DNA from: Micromonospora endolithica
Lineage (GTDB): Bacteria > Actinomycetota > Actinomycetes > Mycobacteriales > Micromonosporaceae
Length of the DNA stretch: 64,000 bases
Assembly: GCF_003626595.1 (NCBI RefSeq)
Contig: NZ_RBAK01000008.1
Coordinates: 124,001 to 188,000 of the forward strand
Reading direction: 5' to 3'
Shown: one piece after another, positions 33,698 to 42,498 of the stretch
How positions within the stretch are numbered: the first letter of the stretch is position 1
Layout of the letters: each line of letters begins with the position of its first letter
The notes under the pieces: generated by a model
Database searches by the model: none
What the model saw: the letters and a program-made list of their open reading frames with translations, nothing else
Told to the model about the DNA's origin: nothing
Made by a program: the position numbers and the translations under genes

Positions 33698-34303
33698 GTG
33701 TCCGAAACGCTGCCCTCCGTTCTCGCCGGGTTCTCCGTCTCCCTCGCACTGATCGTCGCCATCGGCGCGCAGAACGCCTTCGTGCTTCGCCAGGGGCTGC
33801 GCCGGGAGCACGTCGTACCCGTCGTGGTGGCGTGCGCCGCCTCCGACGCGCTGCTGATCGCCGCCGGGATCGCCGGCCTCGGCACCGTCGTGTCCGGGCG
33901 TCCGGCCCTGCTCACCGCCGTACGGGTGGGTGGGGCGGTCTTCCTGTTCGGCTACGCCCTCCTCGCGGCGCGGCGGGCGCTGCGGCCGGGCAGCCTCGCG
34001 CCGACCGACCGGCCGCCGGCAACCCTGCGGGCCACCGTGCTCGCCTGCCTCGCGTTCACCTACCTCAACCCGCACGTGTACCTGGACACGGTGCTCCTCC
34101 TCGGCGGCATCGCGCAGCAGCACGAGGACCGTTGGGCGTTCGGCGGGGGCGCGATGCTGGCCAGCGTCGTCTGGTTCAGCGCGCTGGGCGCCGGGGCGCA
34201 CCGGCTCGCCCCGCTGCTGGCGCGTACCCAGGCCTGGCGGGTGTTGGACGGCGCCGTCGCCGTCGTGATGGCCGCGGTGGGCGCGGCCCTGCTGCTCGGG
34301 TGA
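33698..34303 (+). CDS. lysE: LysE/ArgO-family basic amino acid exporter
   Basis: The 201-residue membrane protein has six predicted helices and the LysE motif IGAQNAFVLRQGLRREH near residues 24-40, plus LACLAFTYLNPHVYLDTVLL in the middle, both characteristic of lysine/arginine exporters. It protects against excess intracellular basic amino acids. Its divergent regulator gene is broken (32749-33628), so induction may be lost or constitutive. GTG at 33698, no strong ribosome-binding site. The 69-bp divergent gap should contain the regulator site. Confidence 0.92.
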   Translation: MSETLPSVLAGFSVSLALIVAIGAQNAFVLRQGLRREHVVPVVVACAASDALLIAAGIAGLGTVVSGRPALLTAVRVGGAVFLFGYALLAARRALRPGSLAPTDRPPATLRATVLACLAFTYLNPHVYLDTVLLLGGIAQQHEDRWAFGGGAMLASVVWFSALGAGAHRLAPLLARTQAWRVLDGAVAVVMAAVGAALLLG

Positions 34304-34370
34304 GCGCGCGGAAGGTGTTTTCGGTGACCACCCGGCCGCGTGGGCGGCGGTCGGCAGGAATGATGGCCGG

Positions 34371-35810
34371 GTGCGGTTCCTACATGGCGCGGTCCCCGCG
34401 CACGACCTGACCTACAACGACGTCTTCATGGCCCCGGCCCGCTCGGAGGTGGGCTCACGGCTCGACGTCGACCTGGCCACCGACGACGGCACGGGCACCA
34501 CCATCCCGCTGGTGGTGTCGAACATGACCGCGGTGGCCGGACGGCGGATGGCCGAGACGGTCGCCCGTCGGGGTGCCATCGCGGTGATCCCGCAGGACAT
34601 CCCCATCGAGGTCGTGGCGAACGTCGTCGCCTGGGTCAAGCAGCGCCACCTGGTGCACGACACCGCCATCACGCTGGGCCCGACCGACACCGTCGGCGAC
34701 GCCATCCACCTGCTGCCGAAGCGTTCCCACGGTGCGGTCGTGGTGGTGGACACCGCCGGTCGCCCGCTCGGCGTGGTGACCGAGGCGGACACCGTCGGCG
34801 TGGACCGGTTCGCCCAGCTCCGCCACGTGATGTCGACCGAGCTGCACACGGTGCCGGCCGACGCGGACCCGCGTACCGGCTTCGACCGGCTGTCCGCCGG
34901 ACGACGACGGCTCGCGCCGGTGGTCGACGCCGACGGGCGGCTGGTCGGGGTGCTCACCCGGCAGGGCGCGCTGCGGGCCACCCTCTACAAGCCGGCGGTG
35001 GACGACGGGGGCCGGCTGCGGGTCGCGGCGGCCGTCGGCATCAACGGCGACGTGGCGGGCAAGGCCGCCGCGCTGCTCCAGGCCGGGGTGGACACCCTGG
35101 TCGTGGACACCGCGCACGGCCACCAGGAACGGATGATCTCCGCGCTGCGCACGGTCCGCAAGCTGGACCCGTCCGTCCCGGTCGCGGCCGGCAACGTCGT
35201 CACCGCCGAGGGGGTACGCGACCTCGTGGAGGCCGGCGCGGACATCATCAAGGTGGGCGTCGGACCGGGCGCGATGTGCACCACCCGGATGATGACCGGC
35301 GTCGGCCGGCCCCAGTTCTCCGCCGTCCTGGACTGCTCGGCCGCCGCCCGCGAGCTGGGTCGGCACGTCTGGGCCGACGGCGGTGTCCGGCATCCCCGGG
35401 ACGTGGCGCTCGCCCTGGCCGCCGGGGCGTCCAACGTGATGATCGGTTCCTGGTTCGCCGGCACCTACGAGTCGCCGGGCGACCTCTACGCCGACGCGGA
35501 CGGCCGGCGGTACAAGGAGAGTTTCGGGATGGCGTCGGCCCGGGCGGTCGGCGCGCGTACGGCCGAGGACAGCGCCTTCGACCGGGCCCGCAAGGCGATC
35601 TTCGAGGAGGGCATCTCCTCGGCCCGGATGTACCTCGACCCGAACCGACCCGGCGTGGAGGACCTGATCGACGAGATCGTCTCCGGAGTGCGCAGCGCCT
35701 TCACCTACGCGGGCGCGCGCAACCTGAACGAGTTCCACGAGCGGGTGCTGGTCGGGGTGCAGAGCACCGCCGGGTACACCGAGGGGATGCCGCTGCCGAC
35801 GAGCTGGTGA
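34371..35810 (+). CDS. guaB1: GuaB1-family IMP dehydrogenase-related protein (probable GMP reductase)
   Basis: The 479-residue TIM-barrel protein contains the IMPDH/GMPR signature GVGPGAMCTTRMMTGVG with its active cysteine (about residue 303), a pair of CBS domains in the middle (about 95-205), and a C-terminal flap region ending TEGMPLPTSW. The overall length and CBS pair match actinobacterial GuaB1, reported in mycobacteria to act as a GMP reductase recycling GMP to IMP. GTG at 34371. No neighbouring purine gene. The reaction is assigned by family resemblance. Confidence 0.88.
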   Translation: MRFLHGAVPAHDLTYNDVFMAPARSEVGSRLDVDLATDDGTGTTIPLVVSNMTAVAGRRMAETVARRGAIAVIPQDIPIEVVANVVAWVKQRHLVHDTAITLGPTDTVGDAIHLLPKRSHGAVVVVDTAGRPLGVVTEADTVGVDRFAQLRHVMSTELHTVPADADPRTGFDRLSAGRRRLAPVVDADGRLVGVLTRQGALRATLYKPAVDDGGRLRVAAAVGINGDVAGKAAALLQAGVDTLVVDTAHGHQERMISALRTVRKLDPSVPVAAGNVVTAEGVRDLVEAGADIIKVGVGPGAMCTTRMMTGVGRPQFSAVLDCSAAARELGRHVWADGGVRHPRDVALALAAGASNVMIGSWFAGTYESPGDLYADADGRRYKESFGMASARAVGARTAEDSAFDRARKAIFEEGISSARMYLDPNRPGVEDLIDEIVSGVRSAFTYAGARNLNEFHERVLVGVQSTAGYTEGMPLPTSW

Positions 35811-35863
35811 CCGGATCGCCGGGCTGACCCCGTCAGGCGAGGGCCCGGCACCGGGGCGACGGG

Positions 35864-36436
35864 TCACGCCTGGCGGAACAGGCGGTGGATGACGACGCGG
35901 GCGGCGGCGCGGGGATCGTCGCCGATCTCCTGGGGCAGCACGCCGGCCAGCCACAGGGTGGCGAAGCCGTGCACGATCGACCACGCCGCGAGGGCGTCGC
36001 CGTCGGGATCGTCGGCGGTCGGCCGCCGGTCGGGCAGACTCGCGACGCCGGCCCGCAGCGCGGCACCGGAACGTTCTCGGGCGGCCCGCAGGTCGGGGTC
36101 CTCGGGCCGGTGCAGGTCGGGGCGGAACATGACGTCGAAGTGCGCCCGGTGCTCCACGGCGAATCCCACGTAGGCCACGCCGAGTTCGAGCAGTCCCCCG
36201 TCGGCGGCGCGGAGCGCCTCGGCCAGCAGGTCGAAGCCCTCGGCCGCCACGGCGGTCAGCAGGCCGGCCTTGTCGCCGAAGTGGTGGGCGGGCGCGGCGT
36301 GCGAGACGCCGGCCCGGCGAGCGAGGTCGCGCAGGCTCAGCGTGGCCGGGCCGGCCTCCCCGATCCCATCCACCGCCGCCGCGAGCAGGGCACGCCGCAG
36401 GTCGCCGTGGTGGTAGCCGCGCGTTCCGGAGGACAT
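35864..36436 (-). CDS. TetR-family transcriptional regulator
   Basis: The 190-residue protein has an N-terminal TetR DNA-binding domain (YHHGDLRRALLAAAVDGIGE, then LSLRDLARRAGVSHAAPAHHFGDKAGLL in parts) and a C-terminal ligand domain of the TetR_C_33 type. ATG 36436 (MSSGTRGYHHGD) is preferred over 36484, which would read through the operator. It is divergent from a small membrane protein gene with two palindromes in between (36451-36506), so it most likely represses that gene and itself. Confidence 0.92.
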   Translation of the reverse strand: MSSGTRGYHHGDLRRALLAAAVDGIGEAGPATLSLRDLARRAGVSHAAPAHHFGDKAGLLTAVAAEGFDLLAEALRAADGGLLELGVAYVGFAVEHRAHFDVMFRPDLHRPEDPDLRAARERSGAALRAGVASLPDRRPTADDPDGDALAAWSIVHGFATLWLAGVLPQEIGDDPRAAARVVIHRLFRQA

Positions 36437-36450
36437 GCCGACAACCCTAA

Positions 36451-36506
36451 CTTGCCATTGACAAGATGCCGAGCCAGGATCCAATCTAGTCAGTGACTAG
36501 ATTGGA
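36451..36506. promoter_or_regulatory. Two palindromic operators between tetR and a membrane-protein gene
   Basis: TCCAATCTAGTCA (36480-36492) and TGACTAGATTGGA (36494-36506) form a perfect 13-bp inverted repeat around one central G, ending 6 nt before the start of the plus-strand gene. A second 15-bp imperfect palindrome CTTGCCATTGACAAG (36451-36465) lies nearer the tetR start. Both are of a size bound by TetR dimers. Confidence 0.75.
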
Positions 36507-36512
36507 CGTCCG

Positions 36513-36959
36513 ATGATCCCTCTGTACGCCCTGGTGGCCGGCACCGCGCTGGCCCGGCTGGCCGGCCTCGCCGGCGTCGGGTTCCTGGACGGCTGGCATC
36601 CCGCGCTCCGGGTGGGGCTGGCGCTGATGCTGCTGCTCACCGGCACCGCCCACTTCTCCGCCACCCGGCGGGCGGACCTCGTCGCGATGGTCCCGCCCGG
36701 GCTCCCCCGTCCGGCCCTGCTCGTCACGGTCACCGGGATCCTCGAACTGGCCGGCGCCGTGGCACTGCTCGTCCCGACGACCGCGCGCTGGGCCGCCGCC
36801 GGTCTGGCGCTGCTCATGCTGGCGATGTTCCCCGCGAACGTCTCGGCCGCCCGCCGGGGACTCATGCTCGGCGGACGCCCGGTCACCCCGCTCGGTACGC
36901 GGACGCTGCTCCAGATCGTGTTCGTCGGCACGGCCGCGGTAATTTCGTTTGGCCCCTGA
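36513..36959 (+). CDS. DoxX-like small membrane protein
   Basis: The 148-residue protein has four hydrophobic helices (about residues 3-22, 29-46, 67-88, 92-110) and the pattern LTGTAHFSATRRADLVAMVP, typical of DoxX/DoxD-like proteins. Function within this family is poorly defined and often linked to redox stress. ATG at 36513 has no ribosome-binding site; the perfect operator palindrome ends 6 nt upstream, so TetR binding would block transcription or a leaderless start. A MarR gene follows after 24 bp. Confidence 0.82.
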   Translation: MIPLYALVAGTALARLAGLAGVGFLDGWHPALRVGLALMLLLTGTAHFSATRRADLVAMVPPGLPRPALLVTVTGILELAGAVALLVPTTARWAAAGLALLMLAMFPANVSAARRGLMLGGRPVTPLGTRTLLQIVFVGTAAVISFGP

Positions 36960-36983
36960 TGTTCTTGAGCTAACCTGTCTCGC

Positions 36984-37451
36984 GTGGATCTGGTCACTCT
37001 CGACGACGTGCCGCTCGGGCGGCTGCTGGTGGTCGCCGGGCACGTCACCTCGCAGCGGTGGAACCGCTTTCTGGCCGAGGAGCACGGGCTCACCCAGGCC
37101 GGCATGGTCGCCCTCCTGACGCTCGCCCAGCACGGCGCGCTGCCGCACCGGACGGTCGCCGAACGGTGCTTCGTCCGGCCCGCGACGCTCACCGGCATCA
37201 TCGACACGCTGGAGCGCGACGGCCTGGTCCAGCGACAACGCGACGAGACCGACCGGCGGAGCGTACGGCTGGCGCTGACCGACGACGGCCACGCCCGGGC
37301 GGCGACGCTCACCGCCCTGCTGCGCGCCAGAGACCCGCTCACCCCGGTCGACGCCGACCCCGCCAAGGCGGCGGTGATCCGGGAGTTCCTGCTGGCCGTC
37401 ATCGCCCGCGCGGACCAGCCCACTTCGATCCCCGAGGTGCCGACTTGCTGA
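36984..37451 (+). CDS. MarR-family transcriptional regulator
   Basis: The 155-residue winged-helix protein has GLTQAGMVALLTLAQHGALP, RTVAERCFVRPATLTGIIDT and DGLVQRQRDETDRRSVRLAL, the recognition helix and wing of MarR proteins. It is first in an operon with two ABC exporter half-genes; its stop overlaps the presumed start of the first by 7 bp. It is expected to repress the operon until a drug-like ligand binds. GTG at 36984, probably leaderless. The short TTGAGCTAA near 36966 is a possible half of its site. Confidence 0.93.
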   Translation: MDLVTLDDVPLGRLLVVAGHVTSQRWNRFLAEEHGLTQAGMVALLTLAQHGALPHRTVAERCFVRPATLTGIIDTLERDGLVQRQRDETDRRSVRLALTDDGHARAATLTALLRARDPLTPVDADPAKAAVIREFLLAVIARADQPTSIPEVPTC

Positions 37452-39178
37452 CCCGGATGCTGCGCACGTTCCTGCGCCCCTACCACCGGCTGCTGACGGC
37501 GGTCGTGCTGTTCCAGTTCGTCGGCACGATCGCCTCGCTCTACCTGCCCAGCCTCAACGCCGACATCATCGACCTCGGGGTGGCCCGGGGCGACACCGGC
37601 TACATCGTGCGGACCGGCGGGTGGATGCTCGCCGTGAGCGTGGTGCAGATCGTCTGTTCGGTCGCCGCCGTCTACCTGGGCGCCCGGACCGCCACCGGCT
37701 TCGGCCGCGACGTCCGGGCCCGGCTCTTCGCCCACGTCAACCGGTTCTCCGCCCGTGAGGTGGCCCGGTTCGGCGCGCCCTCGCTGATCACCCGCAACAC
37801 CAACGACGTGCAGCAGGTGCAGATGCTCGTCCTGATGAGCTGCACCATGCTGGTCACCGCGCCGATCATGAGCGTCGGCGGGGTGGTGATGGCGCTGCGC
37901 GAGGACATCGGGCTGTCCTGGTTGATGGTGGTCAGCGTCCCGGTGCTCGCCGTCGCGCTGGGGCTGATCACCCGCCGGATGGTGCCGCAGTTCCGGCTCA
38001 TGCAGACCCGGATCGACACCGTCAACCGGGTGCTGCGCGAGCAGATCACCGGCATCCGGGTGGTCCGGGCGTTCGTCCGGGAGCCGTACGAGACGGCGCG
38101 CTTCGACCGGGCCAACGCCGACCTCACCGCGACCGCCCTGGCGACCGGCCGGCTGATGGCCCTGATCTTCCCCGTGGTGATGCTGGTGCTGAACGTCTCC
38201 AGCGTGGCGGTGCTGTGGTTCGGCGCGCAGCGGGTGGACGCCGGGGCGATCCAGGTCGGCGCGCTCACCGCCTTCCTGCAATATCTGATGCAGATCCTGA
38301 TGGCGGTCATGATGGCCACCTTCATGCTGATGATGGTGCCCCGCGCGGCGGTCTGCGCCGAGCGGATCACCGAGGTGCTGGACACCGACTCGTCGGTGGT
38401 GCCGCCCGCGCGTCCGGTCACCGAGGTGGACCAGCACGCCGAGGTGGAGTTGCGGGACGTGCGGTTCCAGTACCCGGGCGCGGCCGAGCCGGTGCTCCGG
38501 GACGTCTCCCTGCGGGTCCGCCCCGGCACCACCACGGCGATCGTCGGCAGCACCGGCGCGGGCAAGACCACCCTGCTGTCGCTGATCCCCCGGCTGGTCG
38601 ACGTCACCGCCGGCGCCGTGCTGGTCGACGGCGTGGACGTCCGCGAGCTCGCGCCGGAGCAGCTCTGGCACCGCATCGGCCTGGTGCCGCAGAAGCCGTA
38701 CCTGTTCACCGGGACGGTGGCGAGCAACCTGCGGTACGGCAACCCGGACGCCACCGACGCCGAGCTGTGGGCGGCACTGGAGATCGCCCAGGCCCGCGAC
38801 TTCGTCGAGGCGATGCCGGAGCGGCTGGACGCGCCGATCGCGCAGGGCGGCACGAACGTCTCCGGCGGGCAGCGGCAACGCCTGGCCATCGCCCGGGCAC
38901 TGGTCCGGCAACCCGAGATCTACCTCTTCGACGACTCGTTCTCCGCGCTCGACCTCGGCACCGACGCCCGGCTGCGGGCCGCGCTGCGGCCGGTCACCGT
39001 GGACGCGGCCGTGGTGATCGTGGCCCAGCGGGTCTCCACCATCGTCGACGCCGACCAGATCGTGGTGCTGGAGGACGGAGCCGTGGTCGGGGTGGGCCGA
39101 CATGCCGACCTGCTTGACGACTGTCCCACGTACGCCGAGATCGTCGCCTCCCAGCAGACCGCCGGGGTGCCGGCGTGA
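37445..39178 (+). CDS. ABC exporter half-transporter, degenerate-site subunit
   Basis: The 577-residue protein has six transmembrane helices (residues ~1-310) and a nucleotide-binding domain with Walker A GSTGAGKTT and signature NVSGGQRQRLAIA. Walker B is IYLFDDSFSALD, where Asp replaces the catalytic Glu, and VIVAQRVST has Gln in place of the switch His. These changes mark the non-catalytic-site partner of heterodimeric exporters such as TM287/288. TTG 37445 is preferred (GAGG about 8 nt upstream, overlap with marR); ATG 37457 is possible. The stop overlaps the next start by 4 bp. Confidence 0.92.
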   Translation: MLTRMLRTFLRPYHRLLTAVVLFQFVGTIASLYLPSLNADIIDLGVARGDTGYIVRTGGWMLAVSVVQIVCSVAAVYLGARTATGFGRDVRARLFAHVNRFSAREVARFGAPSLITRNTNDVQQVQMLVLMSCTMLVTAPIMSVGGVVMALREDIGLSWLMVVSVPVLAVALGLITRRMVPQFRLMQTRIDTVNRVLREQITGIRVVRAFVREPYETARFDRANADLTATALATGRLMALIFPVVMLVLNVSSVAVLWFGAQRVDAGAIQVGALTAFLQYLMQILMAVMMATFMLMMVPRAAVCAERITEVLDTDSSVVPPARPVTEVDQHAEVELRDVRFQYPGAAEPVLRDVSLRVRPGTTTAIVGSTGAGKTTLLSLIPRLVDVTAGAVLVDGVDVRELAPEQLWHRIGLVPQKPYLFTGTVASNLRYGNPDATDAELWAALEIAQARDFVEAMPERLDAPIAQGGTNVSGGQRQRLAIARALVRQPEIYLFDDSFSALDLGTDARLRAALRPVTVDAAVVIVAQRVSTIVDADQIVVLEDGAVVGVGRHADLLDDCPTYAEIVASQQTAGVPA

Positions 39179-41193
39179 CCGGGCGGGGCGGGCCGGCCGC
39201 CGTACCCCAGCAGAAGCCGGCGGCCGACGCGCGGACGCCGAAGCGGCTGCCGCCCGGCGGCCAGCGCGGCGGCCCGCCGTGGATGGGCGCCGGGATGCCC
39301 GCCGAGCGGTCCATGACGTTCCTGCCGTCCGCGCGGCGGCTGCTCGGCCGGCTCCGGCCGCAGCGGGCCCGGCTCGCCGCGATCATCGCCCTGGCGGTGC
39401 TCAGCGTGGGCTTCACGGTGACCGGCCCCAAGATCCTCGGGTACGCCACCGACCTCATCTTCGCCGGTGTGCTCGGCCGGCAGTTGCCCGCCGGCACCAC
39501 CACCGAGCAGGCCGTCGCGGCGGCCCGCGCGTCCGGCGACGACGGCTTCGCCGACCTGCTCGCCCGGATGGACGTGGTACCCGGGGTGGGCGTCGACTTC
39601 GGCGCGCTGGGTCGGGTGCTGCTGCTGGCGCTGGCGCTCTACCTGGGTGCGAGCGCCCTGATGTGGTGGCAGGGCTGGCTGCTCAACACCGTGGTGCAGC
39701 GGACCGTGTACCGGCTGCGCACCGACGTGGAGGCCAAGCTCAACCGGCTGCCGCTGCCCTACTTCGACCGGCAGCCCCGCGGTGAGCTGCTGAGCCGGGT
39801 CACCAACGACATCGACAACATCTCCACCAGCCTCCAGCAGACCCTCAGCCAGTTGCTGACCTCGCTGCTCACCGTCGTCGGCGTACTGGCCATGATGTTC
39901 TGGATCTCGCCGCTGCTGGCCCTGGTGGCGCTGGTGGCGGTGCCGCTGTCGGTCGTGGTCACCGGCCAGATCGCCAAGCGTTCGCAGAAGTTGTTCATCG
40001 CCCAGTGGACGCACACCGGGGAGCTGAACGGCCAGATCGAGGAGGCGTTCACCGGCCACGGGCTGGTCAAGGTCTTCGGCCGGCAGCACGAGGTGGAGGC
40101 CGCGTTCACCGCCAAGAACGACGAGCTGTACCAGGCCGGCTTCGGGGCGCAGTTCGTCTCCGGGCTGATCATGCCGGCGATGATGTTCATCGGGAACCTG
40201 AGCTACGTGGCCATCGCCGTGGTCGGTGGCCTGCGGGTCGCCTCCGGCACGATGAGCCTCGGTGACGTGCAGGCGTTCATCCAGTACTCGCGGCAGTTCA
40301 CCCAGCCACTCACCCAGGTCGCCTCGATGGCGAACCTGCTCCAGTCCGGGGTGGCCTCCGCCGAACGGGTCTTCGCCGTGCTCGACGCGCAGGAGCAGAG
40401 CCCGGACCCGGAGCCGCCGGCCCGGGTGTCCGACCCGCGCGGCCGGGTGGAGTTCGCGAACGTCTCCTTCCGGTACGCCGAGGACGAGCCCCTGATCGAG
40501 GACCTGTCCCTGGTCGCCGAGCCGGGACACACGGTGGCGATCGTCGGGCCGACCGGGGCCGGGAAGACCACCCTGGTCAACCTGGTCATGCGCTTCTACG
40601 AGTTGGACGCCGGCCGGATCACGCTCGACGGGGTGGACGTCACCACGCTCACCCGGGACGACCTGCGCGGCCGGGTCGGCATGGTGCTCCAGGACACCTG
40701 GCTCTTCGGCGGGACCATCCGGGAGAACATCGCCTACGGCCGGCCGGACGCCACCGAGCAGGAGATCCTCGCCGCCGCCCGCGCCACCTTCGTGGACCGC
40801 TTCGTGCACAGCCTCCCGGACGGGTACGACACCGTGATCGACTCCGAGGGCAGCAACGTCAGCGCCGGCGAGAAGCAGCTCATCACGATCGCGCGGGCGT
40901 TCCTCGCCGAACCGTCGCTGCTCATCCTGGACGAGGCGACCAGCTCGGTGGACACCCGCACCGAGGTGCTGCTGCAACGCGCGATGGCGGCGCTGCGGTC
41001 GGACCGGACCAGCTTCGTCATCGCCCACCGGCTCTCCACCATCCGCGACGCCGACCTGATCCTGATGATGGAGAACGGCCGGATCGTCGAGCAGGGCACC
41101 CACGAGGACCTGCTCGCCGCCAAGGGCGCCTACCACCGCCTGCACCAGTCCCAGTTCACCGCCGCACCCGCCCCGACCTCGGCGTCGGTCTAG
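39175..41193 (+). CDS. ABC exporter half-transporter, catalytic-site subunit
   Basis: The 672-residue partner of the preceding gene has a Pro/Arg-rich cytoplasmic N-terminus of about 60 residues and six transmembrane helices. Its nucleotide-binding domain has Walker A GPTGAGKTT, intact Walker B LLILDEATSSVD and switch His FVIAHRLST, but a degenerate signature NVSAGEKQLITIA. With the first subunit, the consensus site combines this Walker B Glu with the partner's SGGQR. An extra insert between helices 1 and 2 (about 100-140) is longer than usual. Likely a multidrug or lipid exporter under MarR control. Convergent with thrS, overlapping 4 bp. Confidence 0.93.
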   Translation: MTGRGGPAAVPQQKPAADARTPKRLPPGGQRGGPPWMGAGMPAERSMTFLPSARRLLGRLRPQRARLAAIIALAVLSVGFTVTGPKILGYATDLIFAGVLGRQLPAGTTTEQAVAAARASGDDGFADLLARMDVVPGVGVDFGALGRVLLLALALYLGASALMWWQGWLLNTVVQRTVYRLRTDVEAKLNRLPLPYFDRQPRGELLSRVTNDIDNISTSLQQTLSQLLTSLLTVVGVLAMMFWISPLLALVALVAVPLSVVVTGQIAKRSQKLFIAQWTHTGELNGQIEEAFTGHGLVKVFGRQHEVEAAFTAKNDELYQAGFGAQFVSGLIMPAMMFIGNLSYVAIAVVGGLRVASGTMSLGDVQAFIQYSRQFTQPLTQVASMANLLQSGVASAERVFAVLDAQEQSPDPEPPARVSDPRGRVEFANVSFRYAEDEPLIEDLSLVAEPGHTVAIVGPTGAGKTTLVNLVMRFYELDAGRITLDGVDVTTLTRDDLRGRVGMVLQDTWLFGGTIRENIAYGRPDATEQEILAAARATFVDRFVHSLPDGYDTVIDSEGSNVSAGEKQLITIARAFLAEPSLLILDEATSSVDTRTEVLLQRAMAALRSDRTSFVIAHRLSTIRDADLILMMENGRIVEQGTHEDLLAAKGAYHRLHQSQFTAAPAPTSASV

Positions 41194-42401
41194 GGCAGCA
41201 GGGCATGGGAGCGGGCCGCCACCACACCACCGATCAACCCCAGGGCGTCCGGGACGGGACGGGGGTCCAGCACCCGGCCGTCGCGCAGGCGCAGGGACAG
41301 CTGGCCGGCGGCGGCCTCGCGGCGGCCCACCACGCCGACGTACGGCACGCGTCCGCGGGCGGCGTCGCGGATCCGGGCACCCAGCGACCCGGCCCGGTCC
41401 ACCTCCACCCGCAGCCCGGCGGCCAGGGCCTCGGCGGCGACGGCGTCGGCCGCCCCGGCCTGCCCGTCGTCGACCGGGAGCAGCACCAGCTGCACCGGGG
41501 CGCACCAGGCCGGGAACGCGCCCTCGTGCACCTCGATCAGGTACGCGAAGAGCCGCTCCATGCTGCCCACCAGGCTCCGGTGCACCATCACCGGCCGCCG
41601 CCGGGCCCCGCCCGAGTCGGTGTACGACAGGTCGAACCGCTCGGGCTTGTCGAAGTCGAGCTGGACGGTGGAGATGGTCGACTCCCGTCCGGCCGCGTCC
41701 CGGATCTGGATGTCGATCTTCGGCCCGTAGAACGCCGCCTCACCCGGGGCCTCGGTGTACTCCACCCCGTCGAGCGCGGCGCGGAGCAGGGCCTCGGCCC
41801 GCGCCCACTGGGCGTCGTCGCCCACGTACCGCTCCCCCGGGGCGCGCAGCGACAGGCGGAACCCCGCCGGCCGTACGCCGAGTGCGGCGTGCGCCTGGCC
41901 GATGAGTCGCAGGATGTCGCGTACCTCCTCGCCGACCTGCTCCAGCGCGCAGAAGTTGTGCGAGTCGTTCAGCGAGATCGCCCGTACCCGGGCCAGCCCG
42001 CCGAGCACGCCGGAGCGCTCGGCGCGGTACATGCCGCCCAGCTCGGCGATCCGCAGCGGCAGGTCCCGGTAGGACCGGCCCCGGGCCCGGAAGACCAGGG
42101 CGTGGTGCGGGCAGAGCGCCGGCCGGAGCACGAACTCGTCGTCGGCGGAGAGCCGCATCGGCGGGAACATGTCGTCGGCGAAGTACCCGAGGTGGCCGGA
42201 GGTCTCGAACAGCTCCCGCTTGCCCAGCGGCGGGGTGACGACGTGCCGGTAGCCGGCCCGGCGCTCCAGGTCCCGGACGTACTCCTCGACGGCGTGCCGG
42301 GCGGCGGCGCCGGCCGGCAGCCACAGCGGCAGGCCCGCGCCGGCCAGCGGGTCGGAGTCGAACAGGTCGAGCTCGCGGCCCAGCCTGCGGTGGTCGATCA
42401 T
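41190..42401 (-). CDS. thrS: Short threonyl-tRNA synthetase lacking TGS and editing domains
   Basis: The 403-residue class II synthetase keeps the catalytic and anticodon-binding domains only; full ThrRS is about 640-690 residues. Zinc-ligand equivalents are present: Cys in LRPALCPHH, His in NDSHNFC, His in VHRSLVGSMERL. Motif 2 YRAERSGVLGGLARVR is intact. The C-terminal domain (VQLVLLPV onward) binds the anticodon. Loss of the editing domain means it cannot clear Ser-tRNA(Thr). It is likely a second, specialised or stress copy. ATG 42401 has AAGGAG upstream. A leader peptide with three consecutive Thr codons and a hairpin precede it. Confidence 0.9.
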   Translation of the reverse strand: MIDHRRLGRELDLFDSDPLAGAGLPLWLPAGAAARHAVEEYVRDLERRAGYRHVVTPPLGKRELFETSGHLGYFADDMFPPMRLSADDEFVLRPALCPHHALVFRARGRSYRDLPLRIAELGGMYRAERSGVLGGLARVRAISLNDSHNFCALEQVGEEVRDILRLIGQAHAALGVRPAGFRLSLRAPGERYVGDDAQWARAEALLRAALDGVEYTEAPGEAAFYGPKIDIQIRDAAGRESTISTVQLDFDKPERFDLSYTDSGGARRRPVMVHRSLVGSMERLFAYLIEVHEGAFPAWCAPVQLVLLPVDDGQAGAADAVAAEALAAGLRVEVDRAGSLGARIRDAARGRVPYVGVVGRREAAAGQLSLRLRDGRVLDPRPVPDALGLIGGVVAARSHALLP

Positions 42402-42454
42402 GTGGGGCTCCTTGATCAGGTACGACCCCGAAGCAACCGACGTCCGGAACAGCA

Positions 42455-42486
42455 CGAGGCCCCGGGGCGGGTTGCCCGGGGCCTCG
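42455..42486 (-). terminator. Attenuator-type terminator hairpin ahead of thrS
   Basis: On the minus strand CGAGGCCCCGGG and CCCGGGGCCTCG form a perfect 12-bp stem with an 8-nt loop, 12 nt after the leader stop codon and 53 nt ahead of the thrS ATG. It is followed by TGCTGTTCC, only weakly U-rich. Confidence 0.7.
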
Positions 42487-42498
42487 TCGACGGAAACG

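Noticed and set aside
36497..39103. 868-codon minus-strand open frame
   Set aside because: It is antisense to the MarR and first ABC exporter genes and has His/Arg/Gly-rich shadow composition.
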